Assembly: GCA_050260275.1 (NCBI GenBank)
Contig: JBLNBX010000169.1
Span: 1-34,543 of the forward strand
DNA: 34,543 nucleotides
Direction: 5' to 3'
Source of the DNA: DATMXS01 sp050260275
Lineage (GTDB): Bacteria; Acidobacteriota; Terriglobia; Bryobacterales; Bryobacteraceae
Shown here: piece by piece, positions 12,574 to 20,722 of the stretch
Layout: each line of letters opens with the position of its first letter
Numbering within the stretch: position 1 is the first letter of the stretch
Notes under the pieces: generated by a model
What the model was told of the DNA's origin: nothing
Database searches by the model: none
What the model saw: the letters and a program-made list of their open reading frames with translations, nothing else
Program-made: the position numbers and the translations under genes

Positions 12574-14622
12574 ATGATCCGTCATCTTTTTGCGCTTGCA
12601 TTCCTACTCTGCGCGGCGGCGCCGGCGCAGGATTCTCCGTTTGTCACGCCCGAAGTATACCGGTACCTGTCCGGCGAGATCTCCGGCGACAATGCCTACG
12701 ATCACATTCGTCATCTGACGCTCTACCAGAGCAACACTGCGGCCTCGGACGGATACCGCGACAAGATCCGCTGGATTGCCGAAAAGGCAAAGCAGAACGG
12801 CCTGGCAGACGTGCGCATCATCCAAGACCTGCCTGCGGACGAAGGAGGATGGACGGCGCGCGCGGCGGACCTCATCGAGATCGAGCCGCGCTATCAGCGG
12901 CTGGCATCTCTCGAAGCCGCCGCCGTCATGCTGGCCGACAACAGCGCCAGCGGGGACTGGACAGGCGCGCTGGTAGATGTCGGCGAAGGGCTCACGGAAA
13001 AGGATTACGAGGGCAAGGAAGTGAAGGGCGCGATCGTGCTCGCCTCCGGTCCTATCGGCGGCGTGGTGCGGGAGGCGGTGCGCAAGCGCGGCGCTCTCGG
13101 CGTGGTGCGGTACGACGCGCGCAACCTTGACGACCCGGACCAGATTCCGTGGATTCGCATGCCGCGTCCCAGGAAAGAAGACGCCGCGGCGTTCGGTTTC
13201 TCGCTCTCGAACCGCGCCGGATCGGAGCTGAAGCGGCGGCTCGCGCGCGGCGAGAAGATCATTCTGCGCGCCACCGTCACCGCGGAGTTCGAAGACAACT
13301 CCACGCAGTGGATGGTGGAGGGATTCATACGCGGGAAGCAGCGCGGGCAAGCGATCGTGCTCACCGCGCACGTGCAGGAGGAGAAGTACTCCGCCAATGA
13401 CGACAACAGCGGCTGCGCCAACCTGCTCGAGATCGGCCGCGCGCTGGTGAAGCTCATCCGCGAGGGCAAACTGCCGCAGCCCGAGCGCGACATCCGCTTC
13501 TGGTGGGTGAACGAGATCGACGGCGAGTACGCCTACTTCGCGAAGCACCCGGAGGAGCGCTCCGAGATTCTGCTCAACATCAACCAGGACATGGTGGGCG
13601 CGAAGCAATCCGAAGGTTCGCGCATACAGCACATCACGATGGCGCCGTGGTCGCGGCCGAGCTTCCTGAACGACGCAATCGAAAGCGTCGTCACGATGGT
13701 GATGCGGGGGAACACGGCGTATCTCGCCGCCAACCAGGCGCCCGGCGCGAACGTGCCGTACTCAAAGCCGATTCTCTCGACTCGCGGCACCCGGGAACGC
13801 TACGGCGCAGAGCTGGTGCCGTACTTTTCGAACACAGATCACATGGTGTTCGTGGACTCGATCATCGGAATCCCCGCGACGACGCTGACCAACTGGCCGG
13901 ACGCGTATATCCACTCCAGCTCCGACGACCTCTGGAACGTAGACCCCACGCAGCTACAGCGCAACGCGTTCATTGTGGCGGCGACCGCGTGGTACTTCGC
14001 CGCGCTGCAACCGAGCGGCGTGCCGGCGCTCGCCGCCCAGGTACACGCCGGGGCGCTGCGGCGGCTGGCTGCGGACCTCGCGCGGGCGTCAGACCTGATC
14101 GCATGCGCGGCGAACGAAAAGCGCGCCGAGGCTTACTTCGATGCGGTAAACCTGATCGATCGCGCGGCGGATCGCGAAGCGGGCGCACTGCGTTCCATCC
14201 TGGTGTTCGACCGTTCGCTCAAGCTGCCCTCGCTCGATCCGGTTGTCGCCCTGTACAGGAAGGCTCTGGCTGCAAACTACACTCTGATTGCCGGCGCGGA
14301 GCCGCCGCGCGCTCCCGCGCTCACTGATGCCGAGAAAGAGATGGCCGCGAAGGTGCCCGAAGTTGCGCTGGGCGTCGCGGAGTACATCGAGAAGCGCGGC
14401 TGGGACGAGGGCGGCCCCGAGCTGCATGGCCTGATGGCCTTCGAGGCGCTCAACTTCGTCGATGGAAAGCGAAGCTATCTCGACATCTACCGCGCTGTTC
14501 GCGCCGAAGCGCTGGCCGCGGGCGAGTGGTACTACGGCAAGGTGAGCGCGAGTGCCGTCGCGGCCTCCCTGGACGACTATGTCAACAAAGGACTGATCCG
14601 CCTGAAGGCCGCGAGGCCCTGA
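12574..14622 (+). CDS. Exported M28-family peptidase (PA domain plus zinc peptidase core)
   Basis: A 682-residue protein with a signal peptide (MIRHLFALAFLLCAAAPAQ). Residues 90-230 resemble a protease-associated-type insert (GALVDVGEG ... VKGAIVLASGPIG ... GALGVVRYDAR). The M28 core follows, with all expected zinc ligands in order: His266 (VLTAHVQEE), Asp276/277 (NDDNSG), Glu314 (VNEIDGEYAYF), Asp339 (NINQDMVG) and His447 (YIHSSSDDLW). The Glu usually comes as EE; here it is NEIDGE. A helical C-terminal domain of about 200 residues follows. The likely role is an aminopeptidase outside the cytoplasmic membrane, or in the periplasm, feeding amino acids. TATGAT (12557-12562) lies 11 bases upstream of ATG 12574 and there is no ribosome site, so a very short leader is likely. 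Confidence 0.88.
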   Translation: MIRHLFALAFLLCAAAPAQDSPFVTPEVYRYLSGEISGDNAYDHIRHLTLYQSNTAASDGYRDKIRWIAEKAKQNGLADVRIIQDLPADEGGWTARAADLIEIEPRYQRLASLEAAAVMLADNSASGDWTGALVDVGEGLTEKDYEGKEVKGAIVLASGPIGGVVREAVRKRGALGVVRYDARNLDDPDQIPWIRMPRPRKEDAAAFGFSLSNRAGSELKRRLARGEKIILRATVTAEFEDNSTQWMVEGFIRGKQRGQAIVLTAHVQEEKYSANDDNSGCANLLEIGRALVKLIREGKLPQPERDIRFWWVNEIDGEYAYFAKHPEERSEILLNINQDMVGAKQSEGSRIQHITMAPWSRPSFLNDAIESVVTMVMRGNTAYLAANQAPGANVPYSKPILSTRGTRERYGAELVPYFSNTDHMVFVDSIIGIPATTLTNWPDAYIHSSSDDLWNVDPTQLQRNAFIVAATAWYFAALQPSGVPALAAQVHAGALRRLAADLARASDLIACAANEKRAEAYFDAVNLIDRAADREAGALRSILVFDRSLKLPSLDPVVALYRKALAANYTLIAGAEPPRAPALTDAEKEMAAKVPEVALGVAEYIEKRGWDEGGPELHGLMAFEALNFVDGKRSYLDIYRAVRAEALAAGEWYYGKVSASAVAASLDDYVNKGLIRLKAARP

Positions 14623-14673
14623 GCAGCAAGACTGTCCGAAACAGGCGTGCAGATGCCCGGCGAGCGGCCGGCC

Positions 14674-15936
14674 TCAGTTGAGCAGCGCTTGGTAGACCAC
14701 GTTCGCGTACTTAGTCTGGATATCGGTTCTGTTCGGCATCAGTTGGATCATGAGCACCCTGACGAGTCCGCTGGAGGGGTCCACTTCGTAGGTGGTGCCG
14801 TAGGCGCCTGACCATCCGAACGCGCCTACGCCCGCCATGCCTTTGGCCCCGTAGCGGTCCACCGTCTCGAAGCCGAAGCCAAATCCAAGCCCGTTGGTTG
14901 AGTGCAGCGTGCCGCTCTGGTTGGTGGTCATCAGCGCCACGGTTCGGGGCGCGAGAATCCGGACCCCGTCCAACTCGCCGCCCCTCCGGATCATCTCGAG
15001 GAACCGCGCGTAGTCGCGCGCTGTGGAAAGCAATCCCGCGCCTCCCGCGAAGCTCTTTCTGGGTCCATCAATATAGTGCCCCTGGCCCTTCGACCCCTCC
15101 GGAGCGCGCACCATCTTTCCATCGGGCGTGCTTGCGTAGACGGCCGCCAGCCGCGCCCGCTCGGACGGAGGCAGGAAGAATTGCGTGTCCTTCATGCCAA
15201 GCGGTTCTGTGATTCTCTGCCGGATGAAGGCATCGAGCGGCATGCCCGAAGCCCGTTCTACGACGCAGCCCAGGATGTCAGTGTTGTAGCCGTACACGAA
15301 CGCCTCGCCGGGCTGTGCTTCGAACGGGAGTGTGCCGAGGCGCTCCATGGTTTCGCAAATGGGCTCGTCCTTGTCGGCCGTGTACCAGCCGTTCCCCGCC
15401 GCCGGGCCGAGTCCCTTCGCCTCATAGAGCTTCGCGATGTGCGGCGATGTGCCGTAGGAGATGCCCGCTGTGTGCGTGAGAAGGTCGGCGATCGTGATGC
15501 GGCGTTTCGCTGGCACAGTCTCAATTCCGGTCGCGGTCTTGACGGCTACGGTTGTGGAGGCGAAGCTCGGGATGAAGCGGCTCACCGGGTCGGTGATGCC
15601 GATCTTGCCCTCCTCGACCAGGATCAGAACAGCCGCGCTGGTGATGGCTTTGGTTTGCGACGCGATGCGGAAGATGGTGTCCACAGTCATCTTTCGCCCG
15701 GCCTCCTTGTCGCTCCAACCGAAGGCGCGCTCGTAGATGGGCTTTCCATCTTTGAGCACGAGCGCCACGACGCCGGCCACCTGATCGTCGTCCACATACT
15801 TTTGCAGGACGGCATCCACGCGCTTGAGCCGCTCCGCGGAAACGGTGAACTGCTGTGCTTGCTGCGCGTTCGCCGGCACGCCGGTCCAGGTGAGTGCGGC
15901 GCTGAGGGCAAGTATCAGGGCTGTCGATCGCATCAT
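14674..15936 (-). CDS. Exported serine hydrolase, class C beta-lactamase / family VIII esterase type
   Basis: A 420-residue protein with an N-terminal signal peptide ending in ANA. The catalytic Ser93 sits in the SxxK motif S-Q-T-K (93-96). The second motif is FVYGYNTDILG with Tyr215 at the position of the catalytic Tyr of EstB-like esterases (YSxxxDxLG pattern), and the third is WSGAYGT (from Trp375), as in family VIII carboxylesterases rather than the KTG of beta-lactamases. It is probably an exported esterase or D-aminopeptidase-like enzyme; the substrate is unknown. I chose ATG 15936 because GGAGA precedes it by about nine bases; ATG 15951 is in frame but has no ribosome site. It converges on the M28 gene and diverges from the GH95 gene. 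Confidence 0.88.
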   Translation of the reverse strand: MMRSTALILALSAALTWTGVPANAQQAQQFTVSAERLKRVDAVLQKYVDDDQVAGVVALVLKDGKPIYERAFGWSDKEAGRKMTVDTIFRIASQTKAITSAAVLILVEEGKIGITDPVSRFIPSFASTTVAVKTATGIETVPAKRRITIADLLTHTAGISYGTSPHIAKLYEAKGLGPAAGNGWYTADKDEPICETMERLGTLPFEAQPGEAFVYGYNTDILGCVVERASGMPLDAFIRQRITEPLGMKDTQFFLPPSERARLAAVYASTPDGKMVRAPEGSKGQGHYIDGPRKSFAGGAGLLSTARDYARFLEMIRRGGELDGVRILAPRTVALMTTNQSGTLHSTNGLGFGFGFETVDRYGAKGMAGVGAFGWSGAYGTTYEVDPSSGLVRVLMIQLMPNRTDIQTKYANVVYQALLN

Positions 15937-16167
15937 CTTCTTCGTCTCCATGCAACGGGAGTGGCCAGGGGCGTTTCTCCCTGCCCGGTCAGAGTAATTT
16001 TACTGCCGCAGTCCGATTTAGGGCGTGGCGGTCTGAGAAGCGGTGCGGGATGGCCGGGCATCGCGGGCTCAGGTAAGTTGTTTTTCCGCTCTCACGAGCG
16101 CGACCGCTGCGGCGGACGTTTACGGTGCGCACAGATCCCGCGCTGGAGTACACTCTCTCGAAAGATC

Positions 16168-18561
16168 ATGGCGAGATCACGATTTCTGCGAAACGCTGTG
16201 GCACTTGTGGTTCTGGCCGGCTCGCTATGCTGCCGGGCAGCGGATGGCAACGATCTGAAGCTCTGGTACGCCCAGCCGGCCGGAAGGTGGGTGGAGGCCC
16301 TGCCGGTAGGCAACGGGCGGCTGGCGGCAATGGTATTCGGCGATGTGCGCCGCGAGCACCTCCAGCTCAACGAGGACACCGTCTGGAGCGGCGAGAAGCG
16401 CGACCGCAGCAATCCCGCCGCGCAGGAAGCCGTTCCCGAGATCCGCCGTCTGCTGCAAGAGGGCCGTCCAGCGGAAGCGCAGGAGTTGGCCGACAAGGCC
16501 ATGATCAGCATCCCGCGCGCGCTCCCTGTCTACCAGACTCTTGGAGACCTGTGGCTCGAGTTCGAGTCCGGGCCGGAGCCGGTAAGTTACCGCCGCGAGC
16601 TCGACCTCGATACCGGCATCGCGACAGTCCGTTACACGGCGGGCGGAGTTACTTACGTGCGCGAAGTATTTGCTTCCGCGCCGGGCCGGTGCATCATCGT
16701 CCGGCTGACGGCGGATAAGCCCGGCAGCATCTCCTTCCGCGCTACTATGAGCCGCCCCGCGGACGCGACGGCCGAGGCTCAGCCGGGCCGGCTGATCCTT
16801 ACCGGCCAGGCGCTGCCGAAGCGCGCGCCGGGAGAGCGCCAAACGGGAGTCCGCTTCCGGGCCGAGGTGCATGCATCCGTTTCCGGCGGGCGCATGGAGA
16901 GCAGCGGCGACAGCCTCAACATCACCGCCGCCGATAGCGTGACACTCACTATCGTCGCCGCCACAGATTACCGGGAAAAGGATTTGGCCGCGGCCTGCGA
17001 GCGGGACCTTTCAGTCACCTCGCGCTCTTCCTACGAGGCGCTGCGGAAAGAGCACATCGCGGATCACCAGCGTTTCTTCCGGCGCGTGCGGCTCGAGTTG
17101 CCCGCGGATGACTCGCTCCGAAACCTGCCCACCGATGAAAGGCTCAAGCGCGTGCAACAGGGCGGGGAAGACAACGGCCTGCTGGCCCTCTACTTTCAGT
17201 ACGGGCGCTATCTGCTGATCGCGAGCAGCCGGCCGGGAAGCCTCGCGGCGAACCTTCAGGGTAAATGGAACGACAGCCTCACGCCCGCCTGGGGCAGTAA
17301 GTACACCATCAACATCAACACCGAGATGAACTACTGGCCCGCGGAGACCTGCAACCTCTCCGAGCTTCACGAACCGCTGTTCGACCTGCTCGAAAACGGG
17401 CGCGAGGACGGCCGGCGCGTCGCGCAGTTCTACTACGGGGCCCGCGGATTCGTCATGCACCACAACACCGACCTGTGGGGACACGCGGTTCCGATCGACG
17501 GCGCGCGCTGGGGCGTATGGCCCATGGGCGCCGCCTGGCTCGCGCTGCACCTGGCGGATCACTACGATTTCACGCGCGACCGCAGCTTCCTGGCCGAACG
17601 AGGCTACCCGCTGATGAAGGAGGCGGCTGAGTTCTTTCTCGACTATCTGGTTCCCGACGGCAAAGGACGGCTCGTGACCGGGCCTTCGACCTCGCCGGAA
17701 AACGAATACCAGCTGCCCTCGGGCGAGAAAGCGGTCCTGTGCATGGGGCCGACGATGGATACTTCGATCCTCCGGGAGCTGTTCGGGCACGTCATCGCAG
17801 CCAGCGAGACCCTCGGGATCGACCCGGAGTTCCGTGCGAAGGTGGCAGCGGCGCGCAAGCAGCTCGTGCCGCTGACCGTGGGCCGGTACGGGCAGATCCA
17901 GGAATGGCCTGAAGACTGGGAAGAGACAGAGCCCGGCCACCGGCACATATCGCAGTTGTTCGCGCTGTTCCCAGGCAACCAGATCACCCCGCGCGGCACT
18001 CCGGACCTGGCCCGCGCTGCCCGCGCCACCATCGAGCGGCGCCTCGCGCACGGAGGCGGGCACACGGGCTGGAGCCGCGCGTGGATCATCGGCTTCTGGG
18101 CCCGGCTGGCCGACGGCGAACAGGCGTACGAGCACCTGCTAGCGCTCCTCCGCAAGTCAACGCTGCCCAACCTGTTCGACAATCATCCGCCTTTTCAGAT
18201 AGACGGCAACTTCGGCGCGACCGCCGCGATTGCCGAGATGCTGGTTCAAAGCCACAGCGGGGAGATCGAGTTTCTGCCCGCGCTGCCGAAGGCATGGGCA
18301 AACGGGAGTGTTTCCGGCCTTCGCGCCAGGGGAGGAGTTGAACTCGACCTGACGTGGAGCGGCGGATTGCCAGTGAAGGCGGCCCTCAGGGCATCAGTGG
18401 ACGGCACGCACCGGCTTCGCACCGCTCCGGGTGTGCGCATCCGCTCCGTCCGGGAGGGCGCGCGGCCGGTCCGCCTGCAATCAGTAGAGGGCGCGGCGCA
18501 AATCAGCGTCAGAGCGGGGCGCGCGTACACGATCGAGTTCGAGAAGACCCCGGCACGGTGA
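16168..18561 (+). CDS. Exported glycoside hydrolase family 95 (alpha-L-fucosidase type)
   Basis: A 797-residue GH95 enzyme of normal family length. It has a signal peptide (about 1-25), an N-terminal beta-sandwich domain with the family block LPVGNGRLAAMVFGDV ... LQLNEDTVWSG (45-74), and an (alpha/alpha)6 catalytic domain. Residues matching the catalytic set of the Bifidobacterium enzyme AfcA are present: N382 and N384 in TININTEMNYWP, E511 in GPSTSPENEY, and D679 in QIDGNFG. GH95 enzymes remove alpha-1,2-L-fucose, some alpha-L-galactose, with inversion, as in xyloglucan side chains. The frame is open back to 14902, but that overlaps the esterase gene. ATG 16168 starts the signal peptide, with TACACT 13 bases upstream and no ribosome site. 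Confidence 0.94.
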   Translation: MARSRFLRNAVALVVLAGSLCCRAADGNDLKLWYAQPAGRWVEALPVGNGRLAAMVFGDVRREHLQLNEDTVWSGEKRDRSNPAAQEAVPEIRRLLQEGRPAEAQELADKAMISIPRALPVYQTLGDLWLEFESGPEPVSYRRELDLDTGIATVRYTAGGVTYVREVFASAPGRCIIVRLTADKPGSISFRATMSRPADATAEAQPGRLILTGQALPKRAPGERQTGVRFRAEVHASVSGGRMESSGDSLNITAADSVTLTIVAATDYREKDLAAACERDLSVTSRSSYEALRKEHIADHQRFFRRVRLELPADDSLRNLPTDERLKRVQQGGEDNGLLALYFQYGRYLLIASSRPGSLAANLQGKWNDSLTPAWGSKYTININTEMNYWPAETCNLSELHEPLFDLLENGREDGRRVAQFYYGARGFVMHHNTDLWGHAVPIDGARWGVWPMGAAWLALHLADHYDFTRDRSFLAERGYPLMKEAAEFFLDYLVPDGKGRLVTGPSTSPENEYQLPSGEKAVLCMGPTMDTSILRELFGHVIAASETLGIDPEFRAKVAAARKQLVPLTVGRYGQIQEWPEDWEETEPGHRHISQLFALFPGNQITPRGTPDLARAARATIERRLAHGGGHTGWSRAWIIGFWARLADGEQAYEHLLALLRKSTLPNLFDNHPPFQIDGNFGATAAIAEMLVQSHSGEIEFLPALPKAWANGSVSGLRARGGVELDLTWSGGLPVKAALRASVDGTHRLRTAPGVRIRSVREGARPVRLQSVEGAAQISVRAGRAYTIEFEKTPAR

Positions 18562-18566
18562 GCGCG

Positions 18567-18580
18567 GGCGCATATGCGCC
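18567..18580. repeat. Perfect 14-bp palindrome after the GH95 gene
   Basis: GGCGCATATGCGCC starts five bases after the GH95 stop, and with one mismatch it extends to about 20 bases. There is no T-run. It may be an mRNA-end hairpin or a protein-binding site between the convergent GH95 and regulator genes. Confidence 0.35.
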
Positions 18581-18717
18581 TGCACGGGGATCATCACATC
18601 TACGAGCCTTTGCGACGCACCCGGGAGGTTCGTTCAGTCTCGCGGAAGGCGGCGCGCGCCTCCGAGTGCCAGACAATGGCGCGCCGGGCGCCACCCGCAA
18701 CTCACGAGACGAGGTTT

Positions 18718-20325
18718 TTACTCCTCCACCACCTCGATGCCGTTGACACAAGCCATCCCGACCACGGGCACGAACGTCAGGACGATTTTGCCCTGCGCGG
18801 TCGGCCGGATGCCGGTGAAGACCCGGTCAATCGGGCGCCCCTCGCCGCCAGCTTCCTTGATGATGTCGAAGTTCCTCAGAAGCGCCACACCGTTGCAATA
18901 CACGTCGAAGAGGCGACTTCCGACGCCGCCGGAACCTGAGTTGCGGCGGCCGTAATGGCCTTCACAGAACTTCAACGTCACCCGGTACCGGCCATTGGCC
19001 ACGGGCACCGCGTAGGAGAAGTGCCCCCACCGCTCGCTGGCGTAGAGCGCCCTGTCGTGCACCATGGAACCGTCCTCACGCGCGGGGTTGGTCGTGCGGA
19101 CCAGCGCATTCCCGCCCAGGAAATACGAGTCGGCCTGCCACTGCCGACCCGCCGAATCGCACCACGAAGAGGGGAATCCAGCCCGGATGCGTGTGGGCCG
19201 GACCTTGCCGTTGACCATCGGCAAGATCTCTATGGCGCTCAGCATCGGCGCGCCTTTGACACCGGCGAAGCTCAGGTGGAGGAAGCCGTCCTCAGCCGGG
19301 GTGATGTCGCGCAAAACCTGCACATCCGCTGTGTTTGCTCCGGCGGCGTTGGCTACTACGTCGACGGATGTGAGAACCGTCCTGCCATTCACGACGATAC
19401 GAAACAGGCGCTGCCCCTCTCCGCTCGATTCCGCGCTGAGGAGATCATCCAGCCCGGTCTCGGCAAAGTGCAGGCGGAGCTCGTATAGTCCCTTCGGGAG
19501 CGGGATGTCGTATTGGAAATCGCCGCTCCGCAAGTGCCGGTAGATGTCCGGATCCAAGGTTCTCAGGATCTTCTCTGAAGGCCGGAAGACGACGGTTCCG
19601 CCCGAGAAGTAGCGGTCCGGGCTCCACGTCCACCCGTTACGGTCAATGTAGGGATTCGTGGCTCCCATGATCATCCGCAACCCATCGCTCGGCTGGAAAC
19701 CCGTTGCCGCGGCGGGCGTTGGGGTGGAGCGCGCTTCCGAAGGGGCGGCTGGAGGAGCGGCCGGCTCGCCCTGGAAGCGCCAAAACGCCAAAGCGCTCGC
19801 TGCGACGAGCAGCGCGGCTGCCCCGGCAAGCGCGACCCAGAGCCTCGGCGTGCGAGATGGATTGAGCAGCCCCTTCGGGGTCTCCTGGGTTGGAGGCCCA
19901 GACTCGTCAACGGACGCATCGGGCGCGTCCGGCCGCTGCTGGTCCTGCGCTTCCGCAGCCGGCGTGGCCCATCTGAACTCGGCCCTATACGATCCGGGCG
20001 GAAGCTCGATCCTCACCGCGTGGGATTCCCCATTTCCGGTAAGGTAGTGCTGCGCCAGCTTCTTACGAACCTCGTTCGCCGTCACGCGCACTATCGTGTG
20101 CTGTCCGGCGTCGAAGTCCGGAGGGAGCTGGAACAGCTCCACACCGATCGAGCGCTCCTTTAGCGAATCGCTCTCGCCCCTCAGGGTGCGTTCGACGACG
20201 TATTCAAGGAAGTCGCGGCAGCGCTTGCTGGTGCGAAAGGCAGCGCTGTCGAGGAGGTCGTTTAGCTCCGCCCGGACTGCGCGCACGCGAACTTCCGTGA
20301 GCCGTGTCTTGTCGAGCTCAATCAT
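18718..20325 (-). CDS. Membrane-spanning winged-helix regulator with two malectin domains
   Basis: A 535-residue protein. Residues 15-118 match the winged-helix-like domain common at the N-terminus of acidobacterial regulators (FRTSKRCRDFLEYVVERTL ... LKERSIGVELF ... VRVTANEVRKKLAQHYL ... IELPPGSYRAEF). A Pro/Gln/Asp-rich linker leads to one membrane helix at 163-183 (LWVALAGAAALLVAASALAFW). Outside lie two malectin-type carbohydrate-binding beta-sandwiches: 216-368 (WSPDRYFSGG ... YELRLHFAETG ... SFAGVKGAPMLSAIEI) and 376-533 (WQADSYFLGG ... YRVTLKFCEG ... VNGIEVVEE). The layout resembles ToxR/CadC-type one-component regulators with sugar sensing. ATG 20325 is chosen because a -10-like TATGAT (20347-20342) covers the next upstream ATG. 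It is divergent from the TonB receptor it may control. DNA binding is inferred. Confidence 0.82.
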   Translation of the reverse strand: MIELDKTRLTEVRVRAVRAELNDLLDSAAFRTSKRCRDFLEYVVERTLRGESDSLKERSIGVELFQLPPDFDAGQHTIVRVTANEVRKKLAQHYLTGNGESHAVRIELPPGSYRAEFRWATPAAEAQDQQRPDAPDASVDESGPPTQETPKGLLNPSRTPRLWVALAGAAALLVAASALAFWRFQGEPAAPPAAPSEARSTPTPAAATGFQPSDGLRMIMGATNPYIDRNGWTWSPDRYFSGGTVVFRPSEKILRTLDPDIYRHLRSGDFQYDIPLPKGLYELRLHFAETGLDDLLSAESSGEGQRLFRIVVNGRTVLTSVDVVANAAGANTADVQVLRDITPAEDGFLHLSFAGVKGAPMLSAIEILPMVNGKVRPTRIRAGFPSSWCDSAGRQWQADSYFLGGNALVRTTNPAREDGSMVHDRALYASERWGHFSYAVPVANGRYRVTLKFCEGHYGRRNSGSGGVGSRLFDVYCNGVALLRNFDIIKEAGGEGRPIDRVFTGIRPTAQGKIVLTFVPVVGMACVNGIEVVEE

Positions 20326-20468
20326 CGTCTGTCCAGCGCGAATCATACCACAGCCCCCAAAGCTGTTCCTGCCAAAGCGACAACCACTCCCCTGCACCGA
20401 TCGCTTTCAGTGCTGGGTACGATGATAAACCGATCTTTCCGGCGCGTCCAGAACTATCGTTGGGGGCC

Positions 20469-20485
20469 TTAACCCCGCCGGTTAA
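20469..20485. promoter_or_regulatory. Candidate operator, inverted repeat TTAACC-N5-GGTTAA
   Basis: Perfect 6-bp arms with a CCGCC spacer, overlapping a second palindrome GGTTAACC (20480-20487). The position, about 145 bases upstream of the regulator start and about 240 upstream of the receptor start, suits a shared operator. Confidence 0.4.
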
Positions 20486-20579
20486 CCGTTAGCGGAAGGG
20501 TTGCCCGATCCTGTCACATCCCACGGAAACCAAACAAAACATTGGATGTCTGTGCCAAAACCGTAAAAAACCTAGCACG

Positions 20580-20597
20580 TATCAGAAAAGCGTGATA
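20580..20597. promoter_or_regulatory. Candidate operator, inverted repeat TATCA-N8-TGATA
   Basis: Five-base perfect arms 8 bases apart, just downstream of the weak promoter candidate TTGGAT-N16-TAAAAA (20542-20569). It could be a repressor site at the receptor's transcription start, or chance. Confidence 0.3.
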
Positions 20598-20722
20598 GCG
20601 TAACCGGAGCCAAGTTGTTACCTGGCTGTGGGGTCTTTGCGCAGAATTGTGGCGGTCAGTGGGGGAATACTGCCGTCCGTCGCGCTAACTGCAAGCCAGC
20701 TAAGGGAAAACGAGGTTAATCA

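Larger units (their letters stand above)
20326..20722. other. Divergent control region between regulator and TonB receptor
   Basis: About 400 bases with no gene. It holds the -10 of the regulator (20342-20347), the inverted repeat TTAACC-N5-GGTTAA (20469-20485), a weak promoter candidate TTGGAT-16-TAAAAA (20542-20569), a second inverted repeat TATCA-N8-TGATA (20580-20597) and the receptor's ribosome site GAGG. The receptor leader would be 140-150 bases if that promoter is used. Confidence 0.45.

Noticed and set aside
14902..16167. Possible N-terminal extension of the GH95 protein by 422 residues
   Set aside because: This stretch is antisense to the esterase gene and reads as noise; a normal signal peptide begins at ATG 16168 and the resulting length fits the family.
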